NCBI GenBank assembly: GCA_037892935.1
Contig: JAYXKI010000001.1
Location: 4,030,001 to 4,094,000 of the forward strand
DNA: 64,000 nucleotides
Source: Phlebopus portentosus
Lineage: Eukaryota > Basidiomycota > Agaricomycetes > Boletales > Boletinellaceae
Direction of reading: 5' to 3'
Every line of letters begins with the position of its first letter. Position 1 is the first letter of the stretch. Under the pieces are notes generated by a model that was given only the letters and a program-made list of their open reading frames with translations, had not been told where the DNA came from and ran no database searches. This document shows positions 10,746-22,897 of this stretch, piece by piece. The position numbers and the translations under genes are program-made.

Positions 10746-12066
10746 CGGTCTTGTGGGTGGTAGAAGTGTGCGAGGACGAGGAGTACCACTACAAGTGTGA
10801 GTATACTAATTACACGCTGGAAGCTATATAAAAGTGAACGCCCTCGAGTCTAGTGCTACAGAGGTCTGTCTAGAGTGTGGTGGTCAAGAATAAGCACGCC
10901 CCGCCCTGTAGACATCGGAGACGAGTCATTGGCAATGCAATAGGCCGACCTGAGTGCCTTCAGTTCTCAAGCCTCGACTTCAAGTTCGACTCCGGTTGTT
11001 TAGGTATTGATGATCACGATGGCTGTTAAATTTGGGCCGAGTCTGCGCGGGCGGCTCAGCGGAGAAGGACCTGCATCACGCGATCATTCAGATCAGTTTC
11101 ATCTTCGTCACGGTCACGTTTCCATCGCTTTTTCAGCATTATTGTCAATTGAATATCGAAGTCCAGTCCATTGGCGGCAAAGGAACATTCTCGAGCTGGC
11201 GACTCAGCTCCGATAACTCCTTGACAGCGGCTCCATATATAAAATATAGTGCTTTGATGCCTGTACTGCAGCTTTTTCTGGGCTCTCTCACACTCTTGGT
11301 CTCGTATGTGCCTCAGAGACAACAACGGATCAATCCTTTTCACACCAAGCGCATGATCGTGGACTTCATGAACTACTATTGCTTTCAAACGATGTCAGCT
11401 CCGTCTCGGACTATCGCAGCAGGGAATGCCCGGATCACCCTCATGTCAAATACCAACGTGGTGCACATCTAATTGCATACTAACAGGCTCATCGTATTAT
11501 ATCGGTCCATTTATACAAAACAGTGTTTAAATTGCTACAATTTCGAGTGCATACTCGACATCCATTTGGCGACTCGGTTTGCCTGGTCGTCCCGTCATGG
11601 GCTATGAAGCTGTTGGACGATATTTAATGTTGCTTCATGCGCTCCTTCTCTTGTTGAATAGTTCCCTTACCTAGACGGTCTTATGTGGCTCAGATTGATT
11701 CAGTAAGCTATGGGTTTTCTTCAATTTGTATCACCACTTGATGTGTTGTACCTCACTCTCAGGCATGCTCCGCCGTATCGCATCAAAACTTCTCATGACA
11801 GCGCGATAACAAACCGAGTGTCCTCGTTCGTTTGTTTCGAGGGCATGACAGTTCATGATCTTGCTCGTATTGCCTCTTTTTCTCGAATTCTGCAATAGAG
11901 TCCAAATCGCCAGCAAATTTCTTGTCAGCATTGTAAACATACTGCTGTCTGTAACTATGGCATCAAAGCCTTTAAAGGGGTTGGGACTCCGGGTCGATTT
12001 CCTTCATCTTCCCTCTAGCCTGTCCTTTCTATCGTGCTCTCAACTCGACATAACATACCACCAATA
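10746..12066. other. Divergent intergenic region, HPP gene and P450
   Basis: 1.3 kb between two divergent genes. A good TATA-type sequence (CTATATAAAAG, 10824-10834) faces the plus strand, yet no convincing plus-strand gene follows nearby; the reading frames at 11007-11472 begin at non-ATG codons or resemble nothing. AT-rich TATATAAAATATA also occurs near 11234. No gene is called here. Confidence 0.4.
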
Positions 12067-14154
12067 ATGTCTTCCCATCCGTCTCCATCCGTATCGGCCT
12101 GGCCAAAGTTGATCCCCTTTCTCTCATCGTCTTCGCTAGACGTTCCTGAGGTTAAGCTCAACCACGCCATTATGTTCGTCGGGTGCATCGTATTGGCGAG
12201 TATATATCTTCTCCCCAAGGTTTACAACGCGCCCCGCATCTTTGGCAGCAAGCTCTATAATCAAGATGGCTATGCCACGCCAAATGGTCCACTTGGTCTT
12301 CCGATAGTTGGCAAGTGCTTTGCTACGAGAAAAACTACCTTGCTGATCGGTTATCATCCGACAGGATCATTTCCGTTCCTTTCGCATTACCCTGAGCGCA
12401 TGCTCGACTACTGGTACAAGAAGTTCGGTCCTCTGTACTCACTCTGGCTCGGAGACCAGCTTTTTGTCATCATTACCGACCCAGGAATCGCTAAAGACTT
12501 GTTCGTCACTAACGGCGCGGTCTTCTCCAGCGTGCGTTGAAACGATTGAACGCGGTTATCAATGTCTCACTGCCAAAGCCCATGATTTTTATAGCGGAAG
12601 GAAATGTTCATCAAATCTCAAACCGTATTTACTGGAAGGGGAATAACTGCTACTCCGTACAGTGACCGCTGGTTAGTAGGGCTTTTCGTGTACATGTCCA
12701 TAGACCTCGGACTCACCCATCTTACTATAATTCTAGGCGCAAACACCGCAAAATCGCAACAACATGGCTTAATCAACGCGCCGTGGACGAGTACACGCAC
12801 ATTCTTGATTATGAGGCGACGGTTCTCCTGAAAGGGCTTCTCCGCGCCGGAAATAACCCTATCAATCCACAGCCACACGCAGGACGTTGCTCTTTAAACA
12901 ACATGCTCACGATTGTCTTTGGAACACGGACCGAAACTATTAACGATCCTCTAGTAAAACAAGCTTTGCGTCTATCCCGGGAGTTTATGTAAGTATCAAT
13001 CCGTGATATTTGCTGATTCGGAAATTCTAACTTTTGCTAATAAAATTTCAGGAACTGCACTGGACCTGTCTCGAATCTCGTCGACTTTATCACGCCCTTA
13101 CAATGGATCGCGACTTCAATGCGCAGCAGAGGTCGAAAGCTGCACCAAGGACTCGTCGATACTTATGGCGGTATGATCAGGGACATCGAATCCAGAATCA
13201 GCGCCGGAGAAAAAGTGCCGGACTGTCTCACCAAGACGATGCTCGAGTTGCGCCACTCCGAGGGCCTCGATGAACTCGACATGGCTATCCTAGCGTCAGC
13301 GTTCATGATTGGCGGCGTCGAGACGACCGCTTCGATCATGCAATGGTTCAGTGCTCTCATTCCTGCATACCCTGAAATCCAGAAGAAGGCACAGGAAGAA
13401 CTCGACCGAGTTGTCGGCCGGGATCGTCTACCTTCCGTTGAAGACGAAAAGGATCTTCCGTATTGCCATGTGCGTCTAGATTACATTTTTGTTCTCGTCA
13501 GGCTTGCGCTTATGCAAATTCAGGCAATCATCAAAGAGGTTGAACGCATGCATAATCCTTTCTGGCTCGGCACCCGCACGTTGCCTCCGAGGATTTTGTG
13601 TATAAGGGACAGTTCATCCCCAAGGATACCGTACTGGTCCTTAATACGTACTCCATGCACCATCATCCTGAGCGCCACCCGGACCCATATAGCTTCAACG
13701 TGAGCAAAGATCTTTGTATTCAGGTTAAACGTGCTTTAGCATCTCAGGTGATGCTGATCGCACCTTTTGTCTTACAGCCGGAAAGGTACACAAACGACGG
13801 GACCAATAATACAGAGTCAGCAAATCTTTCTAATCCATATGAGCGTGATCACTGGATGTTCGGCGCAGGGTGAGCCAGGGTTTCTTACGACAGTCATGTG
13901 TACTTGTTGCCCTTATATTTTGTCTCAATTTCATGAAATCCAGCCGCCGTATCTGCCCTGGGATGATCGTCGCTGAACGTGAAATTTGGCTCGCGATCTC
14001 TCGCATGCTCTGGGCCTTCAACATGTATGAGATACCAGGCGAGCCTATCGATCTTAATGAATACGATGGTCTGTCTGGACGTTCTCCGGTGCCGTTTAGG
14101 ATTCGTCTCGAGCCTCGACATTCGAACGTGGCAACAGTCCTTGGGATGGCGTAG
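12067..14154 (+). CDS. Cytochrome P450 monooxygenase, one frame break
   Basis: Seven exons (12067-12531, 12595-12671, 12737-12988, 13052-13469, 13524-13699, 13778-13869, 13944-14154) encode about 563 residues of a microsomal class II P450. An N-terminal hydrophobic anchor (HAIMFVGCIVLASIYLLP) and proline-rich hinge (PNGPLGLPIVG) lead into the catalytic domain. The I-helix motif is GGVETTAS, the K-helix ExxR is in KEVERMHNP, the PERY motif begins exon 6, and the haem loop FGAGRRICPG is split by the last intron. Exon 5 changes frame once: a C appears to be missing in the CCC at 13573-13575, after which the family pattern (YKGQFIPKD, SMHHHPERHPDPYSF) resumes. Every other phase closes. Likely an intact gene with a consensus error, or a recent pseudogene. 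Substrate unknown; similar basidiomycete P450s are often loosely annotated as sterigmatocystin-type oxidoreductases. Confidence 0.85.
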
Positions 14155-14432
14155 ATAAAGACTTCCATCGGATGTGCCTCAATCATAATTCTTCTCTCCA
14201 AAAAGCATCTCACCGGTTACAGGCCATCATGACATCCAGCTCACTGGCGATCCGAAACAACATTTGAAAGATGGTGGAAAAAATGCATCTAGTTTACATT
14301 GTACGAACCTCCTCTACAATACATGGGTGGCGGGTACAGGTTGATGTAGTATAGATAGAACGTTCAATAACAATGCTAGCAAGGCTAGTAATATATCGAG
14401 TCTACTACGAAAACCATTATACGAGAGATGCT

Positions 14433-17400
14433 TCACAGCGTCTCCCAACCGCCGCTATCGACAGTACTTTCGAGTTTACGTGCAATGAGGGTAGGTATCC
14501 CGTGATTGAGCCATGCCTTTCGGACTTCTTCCCAGCGGGCGAAGTGTAAGTATTGACGACGACCTCGCCTGCTGTTGCGTCAGAAGACCATATACACCGG
14601 AAAGTAGAAAGCGAAGTACCTCATCGATACATCCATTTCTCCATGGACATCGAGATATGGGGCTTGGACGAATGTACCATTGCCAGCGTATAGATACAGA
14701 AGGGAGCAGCGTTTCACTAGGAAGAAGAGTCCAACCGCACCGCCGCACCTAAATCAGGAAGTCAGCCAATGAAACAGTCACGAAATCTCTTCCCGCTTAC
14801 TCTCGCGTATGAAGATTGCATTCTCCGCGTTCCTTTGTGTCAAATTCTCTGCAACAGTGACTCTGCATGCAACACACCGCGCCACAAGCAAGGCAGATAG
14901 CAGCGTCGACAGGCACGCTCTTGCATCTCTTACATACCGTTAACCTGTCCTCCTCACCGAACAAGGTATCGAGAACGTGTGGAAGCTCCACTATCCGGTA
15001 AATTGAACAGAATTCCAAATAGACCCCGCAATTGAGTTGCGACGCAGCGTGTGATTGCCCGTAATGCGAACACCAGCCAAAAAGCAAAGTTTTGAGTGTG
15101 TCGTGATTGGGTAACTCGGCTAGGGGAGGTATGCCGAGTAACTGCAGAAGACGAGAGTATTCATTCGTGTCCCCAGAGCCACATTCTGGTGCTGGGAACT
15201 GTCTGGGAAGCATTGCTCGACAGAGGATAGCCGCTCGACGCAGGAATGGAAGTGTGAAGGAGTAGAGAAGCTTCTCCATGCGGCCATCTCCGAAGCTATC
15301 ATAGACTATTTCCGCAGTGTGCTCAATTACTGGTGACTGCCGCACAACAGACATGCAAAACGTGCGCAGATCTCCAAACAAGGCCTCATAGCGGCGATTA
15401 TGAATCGGAACAGCATTAGTTGGTCGGCACTTATTCAGCACGTAGATCATGCCGATCACTATCCGAGCGAGGCATGCATAATAGAGAGGAATGAGAGCAT
15501 GGCGCAGCATCTCAGGTGCGACCGCTGCGGTTTCGACGAGAATAGTCAAGGGGTCGCGTAAGAGCAGAGGATAAGGGAGGGAAGTCAGCGAAGTACGGCT
15601 CCATTCTGGAAGTAAGCGCTTCACGATCGCTTGGCGTATCGCGTCCCTTCCTTCGTCGGGCCTGATTCTGAAATGAAGTGCGGCGAGCTTCGTTAGGTTT
15701 GCAATCATCCCTCGAAGTAGCATATAGGTGGAGTCCGGTATCCTGTCAACGAGAAGGTTTGACATGTCACCCATACCGCGTTGCGCAATCTCAATCATAC
15801 CAAGCGTATAACCGACGAGGTCTTCAGGAAGATACAACCCAGCTCCTCGCTCGGTCAATTCGGGCTCTGGGCGTTCGCGCAAATGTCGCGTTTGTTGCGA
15901 GAAACTTTTCGTGACAACGATCAGCGTATCCAGCATTTTGTGCCAATCAGCATTACCACTTTGGTCTGATTTTGCATACGGTAAATAACCGGTGTCCTGA
16001 GCTGCCCAAAACACGAACTCTCCTGTGCCAGTCTTAGCTTGCAGGGAGTCCAGCTGAGGGTCAGGCCGAGATTTCAGGATTGTTATACCGACAGACCGTA
16101 CCCAATCACTGAACGGTTGGCTATTGAGAGCGGCGGTGGCCGGCAGTGACACAGGTAATACGACGTTACCAAGGCTCTTGCATAACGGGCAAAGATACTC
16201 CTTTCGTGCAATGCTTTCTGGGTGGTTTCGCTGCCCCTGAGCACGGTGCCTCTGCTTGATGGATACGTTGTACACTTGAAAACAATCAAGATGCATCATA
16301 TGAGAACATACAGAGCCGACGAGGCCAAACTTTGTGTAATGGGACGGAAAACCATCGAACAGCTGGTTGTTAGCCTTTTTCTGGGCGTCCCTGAGTTCGG
16401 CATCTTCAGGTGGGAATTGCGTACCAAGGCGAGGTGGAACTGGACGATCCAAGCTCTCTGGAGTTGACAATGCTTCATTAACATGGTATATCTGTCCTTC
16501 GGGATGCTTGCGGACAAGTCGACTCGGCTGGATCAAACCTAAAGCACCAAAACCTTTGGACGAATTCAGGTCCTCCTGGCACACAATGCATGTCCCAAAA
16601 GACACCGGTCGTTCTTCAGTCCTTCGCTTGTTGCTTTCGTCTTCCTCGTCCTCGAAGTCTTCTTCGAAGTTCATTGCGAAACTAGACTGCTGTGCCTTCA
16701 TTTGCTTCATAATTGCCTCTTGCCTCGCCTTCGCCGCGCGCTTCCTAGCTTCTTCAGGGTCAGCAGGTCCATTAGCCTTGTCAACAACACGGCGCTTCGA
16801 TTGAACTTCTGATTGTATATGTTCTTCGAGCCGGTTCAAAATCCAATCGACGCGTGACTTGTGAGGCTTAAAACCTGGATGATGTTCTAGGGCGCACAGA
16901 ACGTCCACCAGTCCCTTGTGGTTTTCCGGCTTGCATGTAGCAAGAAGCTCGGCGAAACTCCGTCCACGTTCAACAATCCCTAACATCACGAGGTGCAATG
17001 CCTGGTCCAAAATGGGCTCCGATGATGGTGCAGGCTTCTTCGATTTCTCCGAACATAAGAGGATGTTGTTGATGCAGAAGAACATCACATGTAATAGCAC
17101 CTTGGAACCGAACACGTTCGAAAGGACTTGGTAGGGTCCATGACGTATCCCAATAGACCTAGGTACAACGACAGGGTCGGTAGCACCGGTCTTCTTTTTT
17201 AGCCTCGTTTTCAAAATTGTCTCGACTTCTTCGCGTTTGTTGCGCGAGTAGTGATAGAAGAATGGATTGATTTCATCAAAACACTCGTCCTTCAATTCAT
17301 ATATGCCAGTATCCATAGTCGACACGGGTGCCCGGAAATTCGCAACTTCACGAAGGACGTGGTCGAAGCAGACGTCGTCCACCATTCTTTCCGCGACCCG

Positions 17401-20168
17401 TTTCACAAGGTCCGTGTATGGGCAAGGTCCGACGGCCAGTGCGTGAATTATTTCTCGTCTGACGGCCGACCGCATATCTATTTGGCCGGCATTCGCGTTT
17501 TCGCTAAGGATCGTGATGAAAACATAGAGTACCTCCTCAACCATGCTAAAAAGCTGTGATCCTTCATACACCGGGCTGACGATAGATCCATTGAACCATG
17601 GTATGAGGTTGAAGCGGTCGATGATGCTGATCAAGACCAGATCAGGGTCATCCAGCATTACAAATGCCGACTGCATGATAAATAGGTCTTGATCATAGCA
17701 AAGCTCGCGAAGCATGAAATCACGATAATGCATGAGTTGGCCACGAATCACAAACCCATTTCGCACCCATAGTCCAGTTCTGATCTGGGCAACCACCGCA
17801 AGGACTAGAGCGATCTTTTTCAGCAGGCAACATCAAGAAGAAATACTATAACTGACCTCGTAGTGGGAAGTCAATTATTGTCAAAATTCCAAGGTAAGAG
17901 ACTCGGCATTTGATCACATGGCGTAGGCTCTCATATCCATGCGGTTGCAATGCCTCGTCACTCAAGAGGTTGACATGCTTTAACAGCTCCGCTAACAGCC
18001 AGTGCAGGGAATGATGAAAGCTAACCCAGCCTTCCATGATATCAAATTCCACAACCCCTACAGTCTTCTCGCCTACCGTCGCTCCATGCCACTTGGTCTC
18101 CTGGAATTTCGACCTATCGATCCGTGGATCTGCCAGATTGCAGACTTCCATTAAGTTATCGATCACGGTGTGAAGCGCACCGACTAACTCCAATGGAGAG
18201 GCCACAGCAAAAGCTTCGCCATAGACCTTTATGACGCGAGATAAAGACAGCGTAACATTGAACACGCTGATCCATGCATCCGTCTCGTATTCAACGTGGC
18301 TCTCAGCCGCACGCTTGTTTGGATTTATGCACATGAACAGCTTGCATGTACTCGCGAACTGCTCAATATACGAGAGATCGTGTGCGATGAGCTGCTGCAC
18401 GCTCTGATTGTGGGCTATGTAACGTAGATCGCTGAAGACGGGCATGAAACGTTTCGACTTGAATGGAAACGTGTCCACGTCGATCACGGCTCGTGGATCA
18501 GGTGGATACGCTACGCGCTTGTCCCGGATCTGGTTCGTGAAGAAGGACGTGATGATGGAGAGGAGGCGTGAAATGATTTGGTGACCTTGTACGATGTGCG
18601 CTGCTACGGAGGGAACCGTGAATAGTTGAAGGGCAAAGTACTTTATAGAGGTCTCTGCTTCGCGATCTACCAAAAGATACGAATCGATAATCCAATGGTA
18701 TACACTCGCATAGTGAACAGCTGGAAAGAAGAGCTTCAGCATCCAACATGGTTCATCTTAGACTGGACATGTACTAACCGAGGGTAATTTTATGCTCATG
18801 ACTAAGAGTTAGTATTGAGACGTAGATCTCCTTCAAACTCAAGCGGGGCTTTTTCCAAAGCCTGGTATGATATAAGAACATCCAATCCAGCCTTGACGGG
18901 CCATTTATATCGTGCAGGACCTTAGCACATTCAGGATTCTGCAACAAAGAATGGATGTCTCTTTTTCTGGGACTGATGAATTCTGTGGCGATAACCTCGC
19001 GAATGACCATCGTGTCCGACAGCAAACGGCACTTTGTCAAATCCAGCAACCATTCGATGAGAACGCCTGCTATCTGTTCTCGGAAAGTATCATATGCCCT
19101 TCTGACCGTGACACCGAGATCAATTCTGGCAATTGCCTGAGCGATCTCCAACAGCCTTGGACTGTAGTTATTCATTTCCACGACGTCACGACCTTGCTCG
19201 TCGATTTTACTCGCGTGGTTAGATGCTTCTTCTACCGAGCAGCCACAGGTGTCTGCCAAATGTCGAATTACTTCGTCAAACGAATGCTTGTCATCGTTCC
19301 ACACGACAATCGCGTATAGGTCCTTCTTCAATGGATCAGCAGAGGGCTGATCCGTAAGTGCTTGCTCTGTTGTAGGCAAGAGAGTCTCATCCGGAGAATA
19401 GTCCAAGGTGTCAAGGATGAAATCAAGAACATAAGCCACCGTACGAGACATCGAATCCCAAAGTTCAGGGGGAACGTGTGGTCTGTTGGGTGCTGTAGCT
19501 TGGGTGGCACCAAAATTGAGACTACGGGTCGATGCCCTTGGCGTATTCTCCGGAGCGAAAATTGCATCCGACTCTGAGGCAGGAGGATGGTATCGACAAC
19601 CAATAGGATAGCGCCAGGCTTCCTGGTCACCACAATCACAGCATCCTCCCGATTGTTGAGCGATGTAAAACGAAACGTTATGGCCCTCATGTTTAGTTGC
19701 ATGGAAACATCTCGCGCACATGACGCAACTGTCATCTAGTGCACAGTCCCTGGTCAAGAAGTTCAGAACCACGAGATGATGCATGAAGAAGATACCAAAT
19801 TGTTCTCACTTGCACCGGTAACAGCTTTCACCCTTCGTAAATATGTGCCCACATGATCGCCCAGGGATTATCGGCGGCTCTCCACCTGCACCATGAAACC
19901 CATACCTCGTCTGAACCTCGCTAAGGAGAACTTGGACGGGAAGAAACGAAATTGCATTGGGCAAGAAGAAACTGCCATGAGATCCCCAGAAAGTTTCGTA
20001 TAGTTCGGAGAGAATTTCGCAGCGAGTTGCGGGCATAAAGATGTACTTTTTTGAGCCTGGAAGAGTCTCAAGAGTAAAACGGAGCCTGGTGAGCCCGTCA
20101 GTTGTCCTGTTCTGAGGACTCATGGTGCTCCCTGCAGCGAAGGAGAGAAGAGAAGACAAGCGGGACAT
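14433..20168 (-). CDS. UBR1: E3 ubiquitin ligase UBR1 (N-recognin)
   Basis: Six exons (20168-19810, 19749-18779, 18720-17857, 17804-14801, 14748-14620, 14568-14433) give 1,820 residues, the expected size for fungal UBR1. The UBR-box zinc finger (about residues 104-172; CGHIFTKGESCYRCK then DCALDDSCVMCARCFHATKHEGH and GGCCDCGD) binds N-terminal basic residues of substrates. A ClpS-like region follows (VVWNDDKHSFDEVIRHL, about 265-315) for bulky hydrophobic N termini. A Cys/His RING-type region lies near residues 1140-1285 (CIVCQEDL ... HLDCF ... YLCPLCKSL). The C-terminal cap is recovered across the last two introns (GAVGLFFLVKRC; TLIARKLEST). The protein acts in the N-degron pathway with a Rad6-type E2. 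The start is the first ATG of the frame; a second ATG 16 codons on is possible. No frame breaks in 5.4 kb of coding sequence. Confidence 0.93.
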
Positions 20169-20326
20169 CGTGAAGGCGAGCAAGTTTTGCGAGGTCGTAT
20201 TCTTTTGTCGTGAATATCAAGTCATAAGTAAACAGAATGTGTTCTGGCCGTCGTTGTGGTCGTGGGGAGAAAGAGGTGGCTCTGAGTAAGAGTAAAGTCG
20301 AGTTGGAGACGCGTCTTGTTGAGTGA

Positions 20327-20352
20327 GCGTCGATCACGATCATGATCGACGC
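20327..20352. promoter_or_regulatory. Palindrome in the UBR1/TRM2 divergent promoter
   Basis: Perfect 9-bp arms GCGTCGATC / GATCGACGC around an 8-bp centre, inside the 218-bp gap between the divergent UBR1 and TRM2 starts, 35 bp from the TRM2 ATG. It could bind a dimeric factor acting on both genes. Prediction only. Confidence 0.4.
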
Positions 20353-20386
20353 GCCCTTCCCATGACTTGACTTCTTGGTTCCGTCA

Positions 20387-22437
20387 ATGTTGCTTGCTTT
20401 TCGCGTACATCGTCATCCTATATTCTGGCACCAGTTACGGCTCCTGCATTCACGAGCAATGGCCGGTCCAAAAGTCGGAGAGAAAAGGGAACTGAGCCCG
20501 CCCTTCTCAACGCTAAATCTTGACAAAAAGCGACGCTCTCATTCGCCGCGTCCTGAAAATTTGTCAGTTGGTGCAACAAAAGCTCAGAAGAAGGAAGCTG
20601 CTCAATTGTCGCAGAAGTGTCAGAGCAAAATAGCTAAGAAGCATAAGAAGAAACTAACCGACATCGAGCCTTGCTCTCACGACGATGTATATTGGCGCGA
20701 GGTAATTTCACTGCTGGGGCAAGACGTCGTAGATACTGCGATCGAGGAAGGGACAGAATTAAAGGCACCCTTTGATTTTCTCGAAGAACTCGAGCTGGAA
20801 ATGAGTCGACTCTCATCTAATGGTAAGATCTTTTGTTAAAGTAGAGTTCGGAGAACTAAATGCTTTTTAAGGGGAGGGCTTGGCTATCGCTCCGTCACCT
20901 AAACGGTCGTGGGTAGTATTCGTACCTTTCTCGCTTCCTGGAGAGAAAGTGAAAGCGAGGGTGTATCGAAACGCAAGGCTGCATTCATTCGCCGATTTTT
21001 TGAGTGTCGAGCGGCCCAACCCGGTTATGCGCGACATGAGTCGGGTTCGTTGCAAGTACTTCGAGAAATGCGGTGGTTGTCAATATCAAGTAAGTTCTGT
21101 CGCTAGATATCTCGCTAAATGGTTGAAAATCGAAAATCGAGTCCTCTTTCTGACAGCTTGGCTCAACCAGATGCTCTCCTATGAAACACAACTAGATTTA
21201 AAACGTGATGTGGTCGTTCGAGCATATGAAACCTTCTCAGGTATACCGAAGATCAAAGTTCTTCATGTCGACTATAATGCTTAATTTTCTTAATAGGATT
21301 GCCTTCGCCTTTGGTACCAGCTGTTCTTCCTACCGCACCATCTCCTTTACAATATGGCTACCGGACGAAAATTACCCCTCATTTCGACGCTCCAGTGAAG
21401 GTCTCTCGTCGTGATAAACAAAAAGCCAAGCAACCAATCGAACCTTTCCCGGAAGGCAAAACGATCCCTATTGGATTCAACAAGGTCGGAACACGAGAGG
21501 TCCTTGATATTGAGGTACGCATACAACATTCCTTACGAATGCAGACTTATATCCTGTGTAGGAATGTCTCATTGCTACCCCTGTGATCAATGAGGCACTA
21601 GGGCCCTTGAGAAAAAGCATTCTGGAGTAAATACTGCAGGACCTGTTCTGATGAGTATTCATACTTACAGATGCTTGTCAGAAAACTACACACGTATAAA
21701 AGGGGTGTCAGTCTTCTCCTACGCGATTCTCTCCCGATACCTGCAGAGGCATCCGACATAGCCCTGACAGCGGAAGAGCACGTCTGCGTGACCGACCACC
21801 GCGGCAAAGTTCTCGAGAGGGTTGGGGACAAGCTTTTCCAGTACAATGCAAGCTCTTTCTTCCAAAACAACAACGCTGTCCTCGTCCCACTCGTCGAATA
21901 CGTCCGGGATGCTATTTTCCCTCCCAACACTGAAGGCTCTGTGCATACCCTGCCAACCCATCTTGTCGACGCATACTGTGGAGCTGGTCTGTTCTCAATT
22001 ATGCTCTCTCCATATTTCAAGAAGATCGCGGGAATTGAACTTTCTTCTGAGTCCATTGCTGCAGCGACAGACAACGCAGAGCTCAACAAGCTGCCTCCAG
22101 GTCGGGTAACCTTCCGTTCTGGTGATGCCGCTCATATCTTCGCAGCAGTACCAGAATTCCCGCCCACAGAAACTGCGGTAATCATCGATCCCCCCGAAAG
22201 GGCTGCGACGAGAACTTCCTTGGCCAACTGCTAGAATTTAGGAGTACCACAGTTGTGTATGTCAGCTGCAACGTTCACACGCAGGCGAGAGACGTAGGCA
22301 TTTTGTTGAAGAAGAGCATGGAGGAAGTTGAAAAGGGAGTGAAGGCCGGAAAGTATGTCTTGGAAAGCGTACGCGGATTTGACCTTTTCCCGCAAACAGC
22401 ACACGTGGAGTCCGTAGCAGTCTTGCGATTAGTCTAG
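20387..22437 (+). CDS. TRM2: tRNA (uracil-5-)-methyltransferase, Trm2/RumA type, one frame break
   Basis: Six exons (20387-20822, 20872-21089, 21171-21240, 21297-21514, 21562-21626, 21682-22437), about 587 residues. The protein makes m5U54 in the T loop of tRNAs using S-adenosylmethionine. Visible are a TRAM-like region (SWVVFVPFSLPGEKVKARV), the Cys-rich cluster CKYFEKCGGCQYQ, the SAM-binding segment VDAYCGAGLFSIML followed by IAGIELS, and the catalytic Cys in YVSCNVHTQARDV. The frame breaks once at the C run 22190-22195, in the place of the conserved Asp-Pro-Pro-Arg-Lys-Gly motif: one missing C explains it, and the downstream frame runs to the stop. The first 24 residues are basic with no acidic residue, like a mitochondrial presequence; a second ATG at 20459 would give a form without it. 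Yeast Trm2 modifies both cytosolic and mitochondrial tRNA. Confidence 0.87.
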
Positions 22438-22897
22438 AGGAACTGCATGCCGTAAGCTTTACCTTGGAATTCATCGATGAAAAAAAAAGCACGTATTCTC
22501 GTTAACCAAATAACAAATTCAATGATGGAGCAGCGCATGGTTCGGTATAGTCGTGCACTTCAGCGAATACCAAAAGGGACTTACGTTGACACCCTATAAT
22601 CGAGAGATCACCATATCATGCAGTGCCTTATCTCGAAGCCTGAAGAGTCAAACGTCCCTCTCTTTGGTCCCTTTTGTATCAGCTGACTGCCGACCCTCCG
22701 AGGAAACATTATTAAATCCGTCAGTGTTGAAGCAATCATCAGTAAAGGACTGCGGACAAGTTTATCATTCTGGAAAGATGGATGTGATTTCACGTGATAG
22801 AATAGATGATTCAATCTTCAAGTTCGTTAACAGTCTCCACAACAGTGACAAGACTCAATCCGGTGAGTCCTCCCGTAAATCATGGCCTTGTAAATAT

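Noticed and set aside
11007..11472. Plus-strand frames of 69 and 146 codons between the HPP and P450 genes
   Set aside because: The 146-codon frame starts at TTG, neither frame resembles a known family, and a minus-strand frame of similar length overlaps.
18757..18778. A 22-bp intron in UBR1 (GTTAGT...AAG)
   Set aside because: Far too short. The acceptor TTTCCAG at 18721-18723 gives a 58-bp intron and restores the family sequence in phase.
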